Source: Gemmatimonadota bacterium (GTDB lineage: Bacteria; JAAXHH01). From it: DNA of 64,000 bases. Made by a program: the position numbers and the translations under genes. The notes beneath the pieces are model-generated. The model had not been told where the DNA came from and did no database searches. It saw nothing but the letters and a program-made list of their open reading frames with translations. Positions 42,676 to 51,990 of this stretch are shown piece by piece (position 1 is the stretch's first letter; each line of letters starts with the position of its first letter). The stretch is from assembly GCA_009841265.1 (NCBI GenBank), contig VXMB01000009.1, positions 1,412,216 through 1,476,215 of the forward strand. Reading direction: 5' to 3'.

Positions 42676-43542
42676 CTACGGCGCGCCGGGTTCCGGCCGC
42701 ATCAGGTTCCCGTCATGAATTTCCACGTCGGCCGATTGCCGCAACGCATCGACGTACCGCCTGACCAGTTCGCGGCGCTTGTCCCGCAGTACCCGGTTGA
42801 CGATCTCGCCGCGGACCTCGTCCAGCGGCGGCAGCGTGCCGGTTTCGCGACGCTCCGCGACCCTGAATATAAACGAACCGTTTTCCGAAAGTACGGGCCG
42901 CGAAACCTGGCCGGCACTCAGGGAAAAGACGATTTCCTGCACCGAAACGTCGCTGATATCCGCCCTTTTCAGGAAACCCAGGTCCCCGCCATCGACCGAA
43001 GACACGTGAATGGACCGCGTCCGCGCCAGTTCCTCGAAGGTAGCGCTCCGGCGCGACAACTGGTTACGGACCTGCCGGGCCGTGGTCACGTCCGGTAGAA
43101 CGATCACCGAGACCCTGAGTTCCGGTTCGAGATAAACGAATTCCTGTCGATTGGCCTCGAAATAGGCCTCGACCTCTTCGTCGGACACCACGATCGCCGA
43201 ATCGGCGGCCATGTGTTCCAGCATGACGTTGGCCAGGTGCTCCCGACGCATCCTGTCCAGGTCCCGGACCGTCTTGACGTCGCTGTCCAGATTCAGCCGC
43301 AGGGCTTCCTGGTAGAGCAGCTCGGTCCGGACCCAGTCGGACACCCGGTCCTTTCTCATCTGGGGCGTAGCGGCGAACAACGCCGTGGCTTCCAGTTCGG
43401 CATCCAGTTCATCGACCGTCAGCGTGGACTGGTTCACCCTCGCGACAACCGAATCGGAGTCTTCCGGAATCGAGCTGCACTGGCACTGTGTCAAGACAAG
43501 CGCCACGTTCAGCATAACGGTACAACAGACCGCGGATTTCAT
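42676..43542 (-). CDS. PpiC-type peptidyl-prolyl isomerase lipoprotein
   Basis: A 288-residue protein with a signal sequence ending in TQC, a probable lipobox (a second Cys follows), and a SurA-N-like segment (VARVNQSTLTVDELD). One parvulin domain has DGGDLGFLKR and ISDVSVQEIVFSLSAG. A PrsA-like lipid-anchored isomerase that helps exported proteins fold is the likely role. The strand usually reading RHIL is RVSVIVL here. GAGTAAG lies before the ATG. Followed by surA. Confidence 0.88.
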   Translation of the reverse strand: MKSAVCCTVMLNVALVLTQCQCSSIPEDSDSVVARVNQSTLTVDELDAELEATALFAATPQMRKDRVSDWVRTELLYQEALRLNLDSDVKTVRDLDRMRREHLANVMLEHMAADSAIVVSDEEVEAYFEANRQEFVYLEPELRVSVIVLPDVTTARQVRNQLSRRSATFEELARTRSIHVSSVDGGDLGFLKRADISDVSVQEIVFSLSAGQVSRPVLSENGSFIFRVAERRETGTLPPLDEVRGEIVNRVLRDKRRELVRRYVDALRQSADVEIHDGNLMRPEPGAP

Positions 43543-43605
43543 GCTGATATTCTTACTCCAGCGGGCAGGTCAAACTTCGGCAACCGGGCATGTATCATAA
43601 ACCAA

Positions 43606-46600
43606 TTACAGGAGTTTGAGCAACAGGTTTTTGGCCAGATCGACCCGTTCGGCTTCCGTTTTGCCGGTCAGTCCGGCCCTGATCCGGAAACCGTCTCCGT
43701 GGGGGAATTCGATGTCCAGCGCGGGATCGTCCGTCACCCGGGCGATACGGTCCCGCGATGGATAGAGACCGTCCCGATAGGCCACGGTCATCTCGCTCCC
43801 GCGCACCCTGAGCTGCAGCAATCCGATCCTCGCCGCGATCTGCCGAATGGAAACCAGGTCGAAGAGGACGCGCACCGGATCGGGCAACCGGCCGAACCGG
43901 TCCTGCATCTCTTCACGCAGCGAGGCGACCTCCTGCTCGTCTTCCACCCGGGAAAGCCGCTGGTAGAAGCCGACTTTGAGCTTCCGGTCCGCGATATAGT
44001 CATCCGGGATGAAAGCACCTACCTGCAGTTCGACTTCGGCTTCGGGCGCCTCTTCCCGCGTCTCGCCCTTGAGGTCCTGCATCGCCTCTTTCAACAGACG
44101 GCAGTACAGATCGAAACCGATGGAGGAGATGAACCCGTGCTGCTCCGTGCCCAGCAGGTTACCGGCGCCCCGGATCTCCAGGTCCCGCATGGCGATGTGG
44201 AACCCCGACCCGAGCGCGGTATACTCGGCGATCACGGCCAACCGCTTGCGGGCGTCGGGGGTCACCGTGCCGGCGGCGGGTATCATCAGGTAGGCGTAGG
44301 CCCGGTGATTGGACCGCCCTACGCGTCCCCGGAGCTGGTACAGCTGGGCCAGTCCGAACCGGTCCGCGCGGTTTACCAGGATGGTATTCACGCTGGGGAT
44401 GTCCAGCCCGGATTCGATGATCATGGTGGACACGAGGCAGTCGTACTTGCGGTCCAGGAAATCGATCATGACCTGTTCCAGTTCCCGTTCCTGCATCTGT
44501 CCGTGGCCCACGACGAAAGACACCTGGGGCAGAAGGCGCCGGAGAAACTCGGCGACCGCCTCGATGGACTGGACCCGGTTGTGGACGAAGAAGACCTGTC
44601 CGCCGCGGTCCACCTCCCGCATGATCGCCTCGCAGATCACCTCCTCGTTGAAGCGCACCACCTCGGTGTGCACCGGCAGCCGATCCCTGGGCGGGGTGGT
44701 GATGAGGGACATGTCGCGGGCGGAGACCAGCGACATGTGGAGCGTCCGCGGGATGGGCGTAGCGGTCATGGTCATGACGTCCACGGAGGTCTTCAGCTGC
44801 TTGAGCCGTTCCTTGTGGACCACGCCGAACCGCTGTTCCTCGTCGACCACGAGCAGGCCCATGTCGCTGAAGTCGATGTCGCCGGATATGAGCCGATGGG
44901 TGCCGATGACGATATCCACATCGCCTTCCCTGAGCCCCGCGACAACGGCCTTCTGCTCCTTCGGCGGGACGAACCGGCTCAGCATGCGGATGTTCACCGG
45001 GTAGTCCGCGAGCCGCTCGGTGAAGGTGGTCAGGTGCTGTTGCGCCAGGATGGTGGTCGGCGCCAGTACCGCGACCTGTTTCCCGTCCAGCACCGCCTTG
45101 AACGCGGCGCGGATCGCCACTTCGGTCTTCCCGTAGCCCACGTCGCCGCAGATCAGCCGGTCCATGGGCACCGCCTTCTCCATGTCCGACTTCACTTCCG
45201 AGGAAGCCTGCTCCTGGTCCGGCGTATCTTCGTAGATGAAGGAGTCTTCCATTTCCCGCTGCCAGGGGGTGTCGGCCGAGAAGGCGAACCCGGGGCTGGC
45301 CTGCCGGGCCGCATAGAGCTTGACCAGGTCTTCGGCGATCACCCGGACCGCCTTGCGCGTACGCTTCTTGGCCTGTTCCCAGGCTTTCCCGCCCAGTTTC
45401 GACAGCGCGGGCGCCTCGCCGTCAGAACCGACGTACTTCTGGACCCGGTGCAACTGCTCGATGGGGATGAATACCCGGTCGTCTCCGGCGTAGATCAGGG
45501 TCAGGCAGTCCCTTTCCCGTTCATCCACTGTTATGCGTTTCAGCCCGACGTACCGGCCGATACCGTGGTCGATATGGACGACGAAGTCCCCCTCTTTGAG
45601 GCTGGTGAAATCCTCGATCACCACGCCTTCCTTGAAGACCTTGCGGCGGCGTCTCCGGTACCGGTTGAAGATCTCCGCGTCGGTCAGCACGACGAGCGGC
45701 AGGTCCGGCAAAATGAACCCGGCGTGCATCGGCCCGACCGCCATGTCGATCTCCGGAGCGTCCGGGCCCAGGATCTCGCGCAGCCTCTCCGCCTGTCCTT
45801 CGTTGTCGCAGACCACCACGACCCGGGCGTTGTCCGCCTTCCATTCCTTTAGCCGGGACTTCAGTACGTCCATCGCCCCCTGATACACGCCGGAGGCCTC
45901 GGAGCCGACCGCGAGCCACCCTTCGGCCGCCCGCGTGCCGCGCACCATGTCCATCGTGCCGTAATAGACCGACTCCTCCATTACGCCGGCCCAGCGCAGG
46001 ATCGCTTCTTCCGGACCGGGAACCAGGTCGTCCGCCTCGGTTCTCCGCAGGTGGGTGTCTTCGTATTCCGCCTCGAACGACTCGGCTTCGCGGGCCAGTT
46101 CATCGGGTTCGCAGCGGACGATCAGCGTACGGTCCGGCAGGTAGTTCATGATGGTGGCGGCAGAGGGATGGAAGTAGGGCAGGTAGCGTTCGCTGCCTTC
46201 GAACAGGCCGCCGTCCTCGATATGTGCCACCAGTTCGGACGCGTCGACCGACACCGATGCTCCGGCCCGCACTACCCGTTGTATCACGTCATCGCGCGTT
46301 TCCGGATCGTCGATCATTTCCCGGTTCGGAAGCACCGTCATCTCGTCGATGTTCCGCGAAGACCGCTGGGTGTAGATATCGAACAGGCGGATCGATTCCA
46401 CCTCGTCGCCGAAGAACTCGATTCTGCACGGCTGTTCCATCCCGTGAGGATAGACGTCGACGATCCCTCCCCGCACGCTGAAGTGGCCCGGCGCCTGCAC
46501 CATGTCCGTCCGCTCGTAACCGAGCCGGTTGCACCTCGCGGTAAGTTCGTTCAAGGGGACGGTGGCGCCCGCTGCGACCTGGAGGACGGCGCCGGCGAGC

Positions 46601-47007
46601 ACGGACGGCGGCATGGTGCGCTGCATGACGGCCCGGACCGTCGCGACGACGAACAGCGGCCGGTTGTTCATCAGGGCGTGCAGCGCGCCCAGGCGCCTTC
46701 CCGACAGGTCCCCCGGCGGCGATACCTGGTCGTAGGGCAGCACCTCCCACGGAGGAAACAGCGCGACGTCATCGGGGTCCAGCAGGCTGGAGACATCCTC
46801 GTACATCTCCTCGGCGGCGTCCGTGTCCTCCACGATGACCAGCGTCGCGCCGCCCCGTTTCCGGTGCGCGTGGGCGAGCAGCAGAGACCGCGAAGAGCCG
46901 GCGAGCCCCGACACCCGCGCGGTGCGGGCGTCATCGGCGGCCAGCGCGAGATACCGCTGTACGACGGGGGATGCTTCCGTGATGTCCAGAAGGGTTGGCA
47001 GGCGCAT
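43606..47007 (-). CDS. mfd: Transcription-repair coupling factor
   Basis: A 1133-residue ATPase that removes RNA polymerase stalled at DNA lesions and recruits UvrA. It has a UvrB-homology N-terminal region (LFPPWEVLPYD), the RNA-polymerase-interacting domain (VHIDHGIGRYVGL), the RecG-like translocase with GDVGYGKTE, APTTILAQQ, DEEQRFG and LRGRVGRS, and the C-terminal TRCF domain. Length is close to the E. coli protein. It begins 15 bp after purC in the same direction. Confidence 0.97.
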   Translation of the reverse strand: MRLPTLLDITEASPVVQRYLALAADDARTARVSGLAGSSRSLLLAHAHRKRGGATLVIVEDTDAAEEMYEDVSSLLDPDDVALFPPWEVLPYDQVSPPGDLSGRRLGALHALMNNRPLFVVATVRAVMQRTMPPSVLAGAVLQVAAGATVPLNELTARCNRLGYERTDMVQAPGHFSVRGGIVDVYPHGMEQPCRIEFFGDEVESIRLFDIYTQRSSRNIDEMTVLPNREMIDDPETRDDVIQRVVRAGASVSVDASELVAHIEDGGLFEGSERYLPYFHPSAATIMNYLPDRTLIVRCEPDELAREAESFEAEYEDTHLRRTEADDLVPGPEEAILRWAGVMEESVYYGTMDMVRGTRAAEGWLAVGSEASGVYQGAMDVLKSRLKEWKADNARVVVVCDNEGQAERLREILGPDAPEIDMAVGPMHAGFILPDLPLVVLTDAEIFNRYRRRRRKVFKEGVVIEDFTSLKEGDFVVHIDHGIGRYVGLKRITVDERERDCLTLIYAGDDRVFIPIEQLHRVQKYVGSDGEAPALSKLGGKAWEQAKKRTRKAVRVIAEDLVKLYAARQASPGFAFSADTPWQREMEDSFIYEDTPDQEQASSEVKSDMEKAVPMDRLICGDVGYGKTEVAIRAAFKAVLDGKQVAVLAPTTILAQQHLTTFTERLADYPVNIRMLSRFVPPKEQKAVVAGLREGDVDIVIGTHRLISGDIDFSDMGLLVVDEEQRFGVVHKERLKQLKTSVDVMTMTATPIPRTLHMSLVSARDMSLITTPPRDRLPVHTEVVRFNEEVICEAIMREVDRGGQVFFVHNRVQSIEAVAEFLRRLLPQVSFVVGHGQMQERELEQVMIDFLDRKYDCLVSTMIIESGLDIPSVNTILVNRADRFGLAQLYQLRGRVGRSNHRAYAYLMIPAAGTVTPDARKRLAVIAEYTALGSGFHIAMRDLEIRGAGNLLGTEQHGFISSIGFDLYCRLLKEAMQDLKGETREEAPEAEVELQVGAFIPDDYIADRKLKVGFYQRLSRVEDEQEVASLREEMQDRFGRLPDPVRVLFDLVSIRQIAARIGLLQLRVRGSEMTVAYRDGLYPSRDRIARVTDDPALDIEFPHGDGFRIRAGLTGKTEAERVDLAKNLLLKLL

Positions 47008-47022
47008 ACGAGAGCGGTTCGG

Positions 47023-47982
47023 CTACATGGGGTTCCGCAGCCGGTGGGTGATCCGCTGCAACACATCCTCGTTCCGGGCTTCGAAAGCCCTGGCGGTGAT
47101 CATCTCGTAGGCTGTAATGTAACGGCGGGCGGCTTCGATCCTGATCTCGTCCGGTATATGCGGTATGGGACCGTCGCCGCGAAAACCGCGGTCAGCGAGC
47201 CATCCACGGACGTATTCCTTGTCCATCTTCTCCGGTTCCTCGCCGTGGCGGAATCGATCTTCATAGGTATCCTTGATCCAGAATCTGGAAGAGTCGGGGG
47301 TGTGAATCTCGTCGATCAACACGACCCGGTCCTCGGAGAGGCCGAATTCGTACTTGGTGTCCACCAGGATCAGGTTGTTGGCGGCCGCCCGTTCGGTCCC
47401 AAAGGCGAAAAGCGCCAGGGCCGCCCTTTCCATCTCCCGGTACGCGCCTTCGTCCACGAGGCCCCTGCGAAGCACCTCTTCCGCCGAGATGGACTCGTCG
47501 TGCGCGCCTTTCTCCGGCTTCGTCGAAGGGGTAATGATGGGCTGGTCGAAGGCCTGGTTCTTTTTCATGCCGTCCGGCAGCGCGTTGCCGCAGAAGTCGC
47601 GGCTACCCCGGGAATAGTGGTACCAGGCCGACGTCGTGGTCACGCCGGTCAGATACCCCCGGACGACCATCTCGACCGGAATCAGTTGGCATTCCCTGGC
47701 TACGAGCACGTTCGGATCGGGCACGTCGATCAGGTGGTTCTCGATAATATGCCGGGTCCGTTCGAACCAGTAGACCGCGGTCTGGTTGATGACCTGGCCC
47801 TTGAAGGGAAGGGCGCAAAGCACCCGGTCGAAGGCGGAAATCCGATCGGTGGTCACGATGATCCGTTTCCCGTTGAGCCGGTAGTTGTCCCTGACCTTGC
47901 CTTCGAATTTCTCGCCCAGGTCGAAGCTGGTATCCTGCAGCACGAAATCCAACTGCTTCCTGAGGAGGTCTTCAGACACCAT
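47023..47982 (-). CDS. purC: SAICAR synthase
   Basis: Phosphoribosylaminoimidazole-succinocarboxamide synthase, a purine synthesis step joining CAIR and aspartate. The 319-residue length and motifs GKVRDNY, TTDRISAFD, VVRGYLTG, LVDTKYEFG and DEIHTPDSSRFW fit the longer class of PurC. It heads the long minus-strand block that continues with mfd. The leader carries a promoter and a strong hairpin but no purine riboswitch that I can recognise. Confidence 0.96.
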   Translation of the reverse strand: MVSEDLLRKQLDFVLQDTSFDLGEKFEGKVRDNYRLNGKRIIVTTDRISAFDRVLCALPFKGQVINQTAVYWFERTRHIIENHLIDVPDPNVLVARECQLIPVEMVVRGYLTGVTTTSAWYHYSRGSRDFCGNALPDGMKKNQAFDQPIITPSTKPEKGAHDESISAEEVLRRGLVDEGAYREMERAALALFAFGTERAAANNLILVDTKYEFGLSEDRVVLIDEIHTPDSSRFWIKDTYEDRFRHGEEPEKMDKEYVRGWLADRGFRGDGPIPHIPDEIRIEAARRYITAYEMITARAFEARNEDVLQRITHRLRNPM

Positions 47983-48006
47983 GCTTCGCGTTGGTCCTTT
48001 CGGCGT

Positions 48007-48034
48007 ATGGACGGCTGCACAACAGTCCGTCCAT
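48007..48034 (-). promoter_or_regulatory. Leader hairpin upstream of purC
   Basis: ATGGACGG and CCGTCCAT form a perfect 8-bp inverted repeat separated by 12 bases, with an inner CTG/CAG extension that gives about 11 base pairs around a 5-base loop. It lies 24 bp before the purC start and inside the predicted transcript. No T-run follows, so it is not a simple terminator. It may affect translation or mRNA stability, or bind a palindrome-recognising protein. Confidence 0.55.
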
Positions 48035-48066
48035 CGGGACGAGACCGCTTCCGAATCGAACCCTTC

Positions 48067-48095
48067 ACACTAAGGTCGGCAGGCCGGAAAGTCAA
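48067..48095 (-). promoter_or_regulatory. Candidate purC promoter
   Basis: TTGACT (48095-48090, 5 of 6), a 17-bp spacer and TAGTGT (48072-48067, 3 of 6) on the minus strand. The weak -10 lowers confidence. The start would give a leader of about 78 nt that includes the hairpin. Confidence 0.4.
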
Positions 48096-48206
48096 GGGTA
48101 ATCACGGCCCCGTTCACCCCCTCGGCGCACCCGGCAACCACGGACCCCGCCCACCTGATTCATCCCCCTGGCAGGCCATGTTTTTTGTGCCTGACGCCTT
48201 TTTTGC

Positions 48207-48234
48207 TGGACACCTTTTCGAACCGTTCTATTAT
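48207..48234 (+). promoter_or_regulatory. Candidate promoter for the DUF4398 lipoprotein
   Basis: TGGACA (48207-48212, 5 of 6), a 16-bp spacer and TATTAT (48229-48234, 5 of 6). A second AT-rich -10-like TATATT overlaps just downstream. The leader would be about 95 nt. Confidence 0.45.
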
Positions 48235-48336
48235 ATTTGAGTTATACTGCTGAAGTATTGCCTTACCCGGTCAATTCGATACCGATTCAAGCGATCCGAC
48301 ATACTTCATTTACCGGTTCGAACAGGAGGTTCTATC

Positions 48337-48879
48337 ATGTCCAAGCAGGCCTTTCTGACCGCGCTGAGCGTCGTCGCATGCCTCTTCGTGGCCGCTGCAT
48401 GCGCGGGACCGCCCACCGAGGCCATGGACGAAGCGGAGCGGGCAGTTACCGCCGCCATGGAAGCCGAGGTCGACAAGTACGCTCCGGCCGAATACGAAGC
48501 GGCAGCCGCCGAGCTCGAAATGGCCCGGACGCACATGGCCGCGGAGGAATACGGCGATGCGAAAACCGCTGCCGAAAACACCATTGCGCTCGTCGAATCG
48601 GCCAGCCAGGAATCCGTAGTACAGAAGGAGTTGACCAGACGCGAGGTCGATGAAGCCCTGCCCGCTTTCCTGGAACGCTGGGGGGAGATTTCGGGCAGCA
48701 TCGAGCGGGGACGCGGCCAGGCCGCCCGTGCGCTCGCCCAGGAAGCCTCGGCATTTGCCGACTCGCTGACGGTGCAATTGAATGAACTGAATTCGGCCGA
48801 GAAATGGCATGATCTTAAAATGCTTCTCGAGTCAGCCAACATGACGGCCGACAGTTTCGCGGAACGGGCCGGCGGCTGA
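48337..48879 (+). CDS. DUF4398-like lipoprotein
   Basis: A 180-residue lipoprotein with a signal ending in AAAC (lipobox Cys about residue 22). The mature part is alpha-helical and rich in Ala and Glu, with YAPAEYEAAAAELEMA and EEYGDAKTAAENTIAL typical of the DUF4398 family of envelope proteins. The function is not known. AGGAGG precedes the ATG, a promoter lies upstream and an intrinsic terminator downstream, so it is a single-gene transcription unit. Confidence 0.85.
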   Translation: MSKQAFLTALSVVACLFVAAACAGPPTEAMDEAERAVTAAMEAEVDKYAPAEYEAAAAELEMARTHMAAEEYGDAKTAAENTIALVESASQESVVQKELTRREVDEALPAFLERWGEISGSIERGRGQAARALAQEASAFADSLTVQLNELNSAEKWHDLKMLLESANMTADSFAERAGG

Positions 48880-48913
48880 ACCGGCGCATTGCCGAAGAAT
48901 GCCAGGGAACAAG

Positions 48914-48950
48914 AAGCCGTCTGACGACGTGGTCAGGCGGCTTTTTTATT
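48914..48950 (+). terminator. Intrinsic terminator after the DUF4398 gene
   Basis: AAGCCGTCTGAC (48914-48925) pairs with GTCAGGCGGCTT (48932-48943), a 12-bp stem with one G-U pair and a 6-base loop. The stem runs into six T residues followed by ATT. It is the clearest terminator in the window. Confidence 0.9.
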
Positions 48951-48991
48951 GTCCGCTTCACCGCCGGACCCGGAGGCCGTCCAAATCGTTA

Positions 48992-49020
48992 TTGACAATT
49001 CCGGGGCGGGTACATAGAAT
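48992..49020 (+). promoter_or_regulatory. Near-consensus sigma-70 promoter for the EIIA-rph-rdgB unit
   Basis: TTGACA (48992-48997, perfect), a 17-bp spacer and TAGAAT (49015-49020, 5 of 6). Transcription would begin near 49027, about 50 nt before the EIIA start. It lies directly after the DUF4398 terminator. Confidence 0.8.
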
Positions 49021-49079
49021 CACACAGGTTTTTGAAGCGATTCCGTTATTCGGGAAGGATCGGGATACAGGAGCACGGC

Positions 49080-49541
49080 ATGAGCTTGACGGAACTGTTG
49101 GACGAAAACGCTATCCTGGTCAACCTTAAGGCCACGCAGAAACAGGAAGTGATCGAGGAACTGGCCTCGGCACTGACCGCGTCCGGCCGTATCAGCGACA
49201 ACCGGGAAGTGCTCCAGGCCGTCCTGGAACGCGAGAAAATCATGAGCACCGGGATCGGGAAGGGGGTCGCCATTCCCCACGGCAAGTGCAAAGCCGTCGA
49301 CAGGCTGGTCGGGGTGCTCGGGATCAAGAAGGAGGGCGTCGATTTCCAGTCCCTCGACGAACAGCCGGTCTACCTCTTCTTCCTGCTCGTGTCCCCCCTG
49401 AACGTCTCCGGTCCCCATATCCGGGCGCTCGCCCATATTTCCCGCCTGCTTCGGCACGACAACCTGCGAAAACAGCTGATCGCCGCGGAAGACCCCCGCG
49501 ACGCCCTCGCGCTCATCGCGGAAGAGGAAGAGAACATGTAG
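49080..49541 (+). CDS. PTS EIIA-type (PtsN-like) phosphocarrier protein
   Basis: A 153-residue EIIA domain of the fructose/nitrogen-regulatory type. The phosphorylated histidine is His67 in VAIPHGK. No other PTS component is nearby, so a regulatory, PtsN-like role is more likely than sugar transport. The ATG is preceded by AGGAG at good spacing; a longer start would add 16 residues encoded in the leader. First gene of the unit with rph and rdgB. Confidence 0.88.
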   Translation: MSLTELLDENAILVNLKATQKQEVIEELASALTASGRISDNREVLQAVLEREKIMSTGIGKGVAIPHGKCKAVDRLVGVLGIKKEGVDFQSLDEQPVYLFFLLVSPLNVSGPHIRALAHISRLLRHDNLRKQLIAAEDPRDALALIAEEEENM

Positions 49542-49613
49542 CGCGGTCTCCGTGCTACGGTACCGTCCGTACGTCCACGCAAAAGCATTCACGCAAAAGT
49601 AAAGGATGTAGCC

Positions 49614-50345
49614 GTGACGCCTGTGTCCAGGATCGATGGCCGGGAGACCGACGAGTTGCGTCCCGTCGATATCCGGCGCAACTACCTTCGGCACGCTGAA
49701 GGATCCGCGCTGATTTCCATGGGCGGCACGACCGTGCTTTGTTCGGCGAGCGTGGATGAGAGCGTCCCGCCTTTTCTGAAAGGGAGCGGCAGAGGCTGGG
49801 TCACGGCGGAATACGGCATGCTGCCGCGAAGCACGAACACGCGGGTGTCCCGCGACGGCCGGCGCGGCAGCGTCTCCGGTCGCACGCAGGAGATCCAGCG
49901 GCTTATCGGGCGGTCGCTCCGCGCCGTATTCGACCTGGACGGCCTGGGTGAACGGTCCATCCTCATCGATTGCGACGTCATCGAAGCCGACGGTGGAACC
50001 CGGACCGCGTCGATCACGGGCAGTTACGTGGCGCTTCGCGACGCGGTGTCCTGGCTTTCGCGGCGAGGGCTGATCGATCGCGACCCCGTCCGTGACGCGG
50101 TCGCCGCCATCAGCGTGGGCATCATCGGCGGCGTGTCCATGCTCGATCTGTGCTACGACGAAGACTCCACGGCGGACGTCGACATGAACCTCGTCATGAC
50201 CGGCGACGGCGACCTGGTGGAAATCCAGGGCACCGCCGAGCGCCACCCCTTCTCAACGGACCAGTTGGCCGCCATGCTCGACCTCGGCAAACAGGGCGTA
50301 AACCGGTTGATCGACCTTCAGAAACAGGCGTTGGCCCGGGACTAG
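49614..50345 (+). CDS. rph: Ribonuclease PH
   Basis: Phosphate-dependent 3'-5' exoribonuclease that trims tRNA precursors. The 243-residue protein has [30 protein letters not shown], the [14 protein letters not shown] phosphate-binding helix and [12 protein letters not shown]. It starts at GTG, with AAGGA upstream. It is followed 9 bp later by rdgB, an arrangement common in other bacteria. Confidence 0.97.
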   Translation: MTPVSRIDGRETDELRPVDIRRNYLRHAEGSALISMGGTTVLCSASVDESVPPFLKGSGRGWVTAEYGMLPRSTNTRVSRDGRRGSVSGRTQEIQRLIGRSLRAVFDLDGLGERSILIDCDVIEADGGTRTASITGSYVALRDAVSWLSRRGLIDRDPVRDAVAAISVGIIGGVSMLDLCYDEDSTADVDMNLVMTGDGDLVEIQGTAERHPFSTDQLAAMLDLGKQGVNRLIDLQKQALARD

Positions 50346-50354
50346 ACCACGAAC

Positions 50355-50951
50355 ATGACCCTCGTCCTTGCCACGCGCAACCCGGGTAAGATCTCCGAGA
50401 TCAAGGCTTTGCTCCCCGGCGTGCGGGTCGCGCCCGCCGCGTTTTTTACCGGCTGTCCCGAACCGGAAGAGACGGGAAGCACCTTCGAGGAGAACGCCCT
50501 CATCAAGGCACGGGCCGTCTCGTCGTACACCGGAAGAACCGCGCTGGCGGACGATTCAGGCCTGGAGGTGGACGCCCTGGACGGGGCGCCCGGCGTCCAC
50601 TCGGCACGGTATGCCGGAACGGACGCCACCGACCTGGACAACATCCGGCGCTTGCTCGACGCCCTGGACGGGATTTCCGACGCCGAACGCACGGCCCGGT
50701 TTCGATGCGTTATGGCGGTCGTGGTTCCCGACGGACGCGCCTGGACCGCGGAAGGGGCCTGCGAGGGCCGGATCCTTCAGGCGCCGCGGGGCGCCGCGGG
50801 ATTCGGCTACGATCCGCTGTTCGTGCCCGCGGGCTACGAAAACACCTTCGCCGAACTGGACGCAGGAGTGAAAAACCGGATCAGCCACCGGGCCCAGACG
50901 CTTCGACGGATCGCGGACGTTCTGAAGTCCCTTGCAGACCTTCCGGACTGA
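50355..50951 (+). CDS. rdgB: XTP/dITP pyrophosphatase (Ham1 family)
   Basis: Hydrolyses non-canonical purine nucleoside triphosphates (dITP, XTP) to monophosphates, keeping them out of DNA and RNA. The 198 residues show LATRNPGKISEI, STFEENALIKA, ADDSGLEVDALDGAPGVHSA and GFGYDPLFVP. Last recognisable gene of the EIIA-rph unit; the next gene begins 42 bp on. Confidence 0.96.
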   Translation: MTLVLATRNPGKISEIKALLPGVRVAPAAFFTGCPEPEETGSTFEENALIKARAVSSYTGRTALADDSGLEVDALDGAPGVHSARYAGTDATDLDNIRRLLDALDGISDAERTARFRCVMAVVVPDGRAWTAEGACEGRILQAPRGAAGFGYDPLFVPAGYENTFAELDAGVKNRISHRAQTLRRIADVLKSLADLPD

Positions 50952-50993
50952 AGGCGCAGCCCGACGTTCGTGCATGAACCGGAAAGGCATGTC

Positions 50994-51986
50994 ATGAATA
51001 AGTGGTCACCTGAAAAAGCCCACGCATGGTACCGTGACACCGGTGTGATCCGCGGCTGCAACTACCTGCCGCGCACGGCCGTGAACATGACCGAGATGTG
51101 GCAGGCGCCCACTTTCGACCCGGAAACCATCGACCAGGAACTGGGCTGGGCTGCCGCGGCGGGCTACAACAGCGTGCGGATCTTCGTGCAATACCTGGTC
51201 TGGGAGGACGACCCCGTAGGTCTGAAGGAGCGGATGGACCGCTTTCTGGCCATCGCGTCGCGGCACGGCGTAAGCGCTATGGTCATCCTCTTCTGCGATT
51301 GCTTCTTCGGGGGACGCGATCCCTACCTGGGACCCCAGGACGGCCCGGTGCCCGGCGTGCACAACAGCCAGTGGGTGCCGAGTCCGGGGTTCGAACGCCT
51401 GGCCGACCGGGACGCCTGGCCGGGGCTCGAGCGCTACGTGAAGGACATCGTCGGCAGCTTCGGTTCGGACCCGCGCGTGTTGGTATGGGACCTGTACAAC
51501 GAACCGGACGACGACCTGCGGAGCCAGCCGCTCGTCGAGGACGCCTTCACCTGGGCGCGTTCCACCGACCCCATGCAGCCGCTCACCACGGGGCCGTGGA
51601 CCTGGAACGCCTTCGAAGATGACCTCTCCGCATTGCTGTTCGAGCTGTCCGACGTCGTCACCTTCCACTACTACGGGGCTGCCGGAGACATCGGCCCCAG
51701 CCTCGCCCGGTGCAGTGCGCACGGCCGGCCCTTGATCTGCACCGAGTGGCTGCGGCGGCACCACGGCAATACCTTCGCGGACATGCTCCCTGTGTTCGCG
51801 GAAAACCGGATCGGCTGGTACAACTGGGGACTCGTGGCGGGGAGGACGCAGACCTACCTGGCCTGGGAGTCGAAGCAGGGCGATCCCACCCCGCCGGTCT
51901 GGCAGCACGACATGATGCATCCCGACGGCACCCCGCTCGACCCCGAGGAGCTGGACCTCATCCGCCGGTTCGAATTCAACGGGTGA
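50994..51986 (+). CDS. GH5-like TIM-barrel glycoside hydrolase
   Basis: A 330-residue TIM barrel of the cellulase/GH5-like clan A group. The acid/base is likely the Glu in DLYNEPDD and the nucleophile the Glu in ICTEWLRR, at the ends of strands 4 and 7. No signal peptide is seen, so the substrate is probably a short intracellular glycoside. I take the ATG with GAAAGG upstream over a GTG eight codons earlier. It converges on the next gene with only 4 bp between the stops. Confidence 0.82.
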   Translation: MNKWSPEKAHAWYRDTGVIRGCNYLPRTAVNMTEMWQAPTFDPETIDQELGWAAAAGYNSVRIFVQYLVWEDDPVGLKERMDRFLAIASRHGVSAMVILFCDCFFGGRDPYLGPQDGPVPGVHNSQWVPSPGFERLADRDAWPGLERYVKDIVGSFGSDPRVLVWDLYNEPDDDLRSQPLVEDAFTWARSTDPMQPLTTGPWTWNAFEDDLSALLFELSDVVTFHYYGAAGDIGPSLARCSAHGRPLICTEWLRRHHGNTFADMLPVFAENRIGWYNWGLVAGRTQTYLAWESKQGDPTPPVWQHDMMHPDGTPLDPEELDLIRRFEFNG

Positions 51987-51990
51987 TTGC

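Larger units (their letters stand above)
47983..48336. other. Divergent intergenic region between purC and the DUF4398 gene
   Basis: These 354 bases hold no credible gene. They contain the purC leader hairpin and promoter on the minus side and the promoter of the DUF4398 lipoprotein on the plus side, separated by a GC-rich stretch and a T-rich stretch (around 48181-48204) in which I see no defined element. Confidence 0.6.

Noticed and set aside
43213..45852. An 879-codon open frame on the plus strand
   Set aside because: It lies entirely antisense to mfd, which has every expected motif. The translation is low-complexity and rich in His, Arg and Gly, as expected from the opposite strand of GC-rich coding DNA.
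48040..48066. T-loop-like sequence GGTTCGATTC on the minus strand (48062-48053)
   Set aside because: No complementary T-stem, anticodon arm or acceptor stem can be formed around it, so it is not a tRNA gene.
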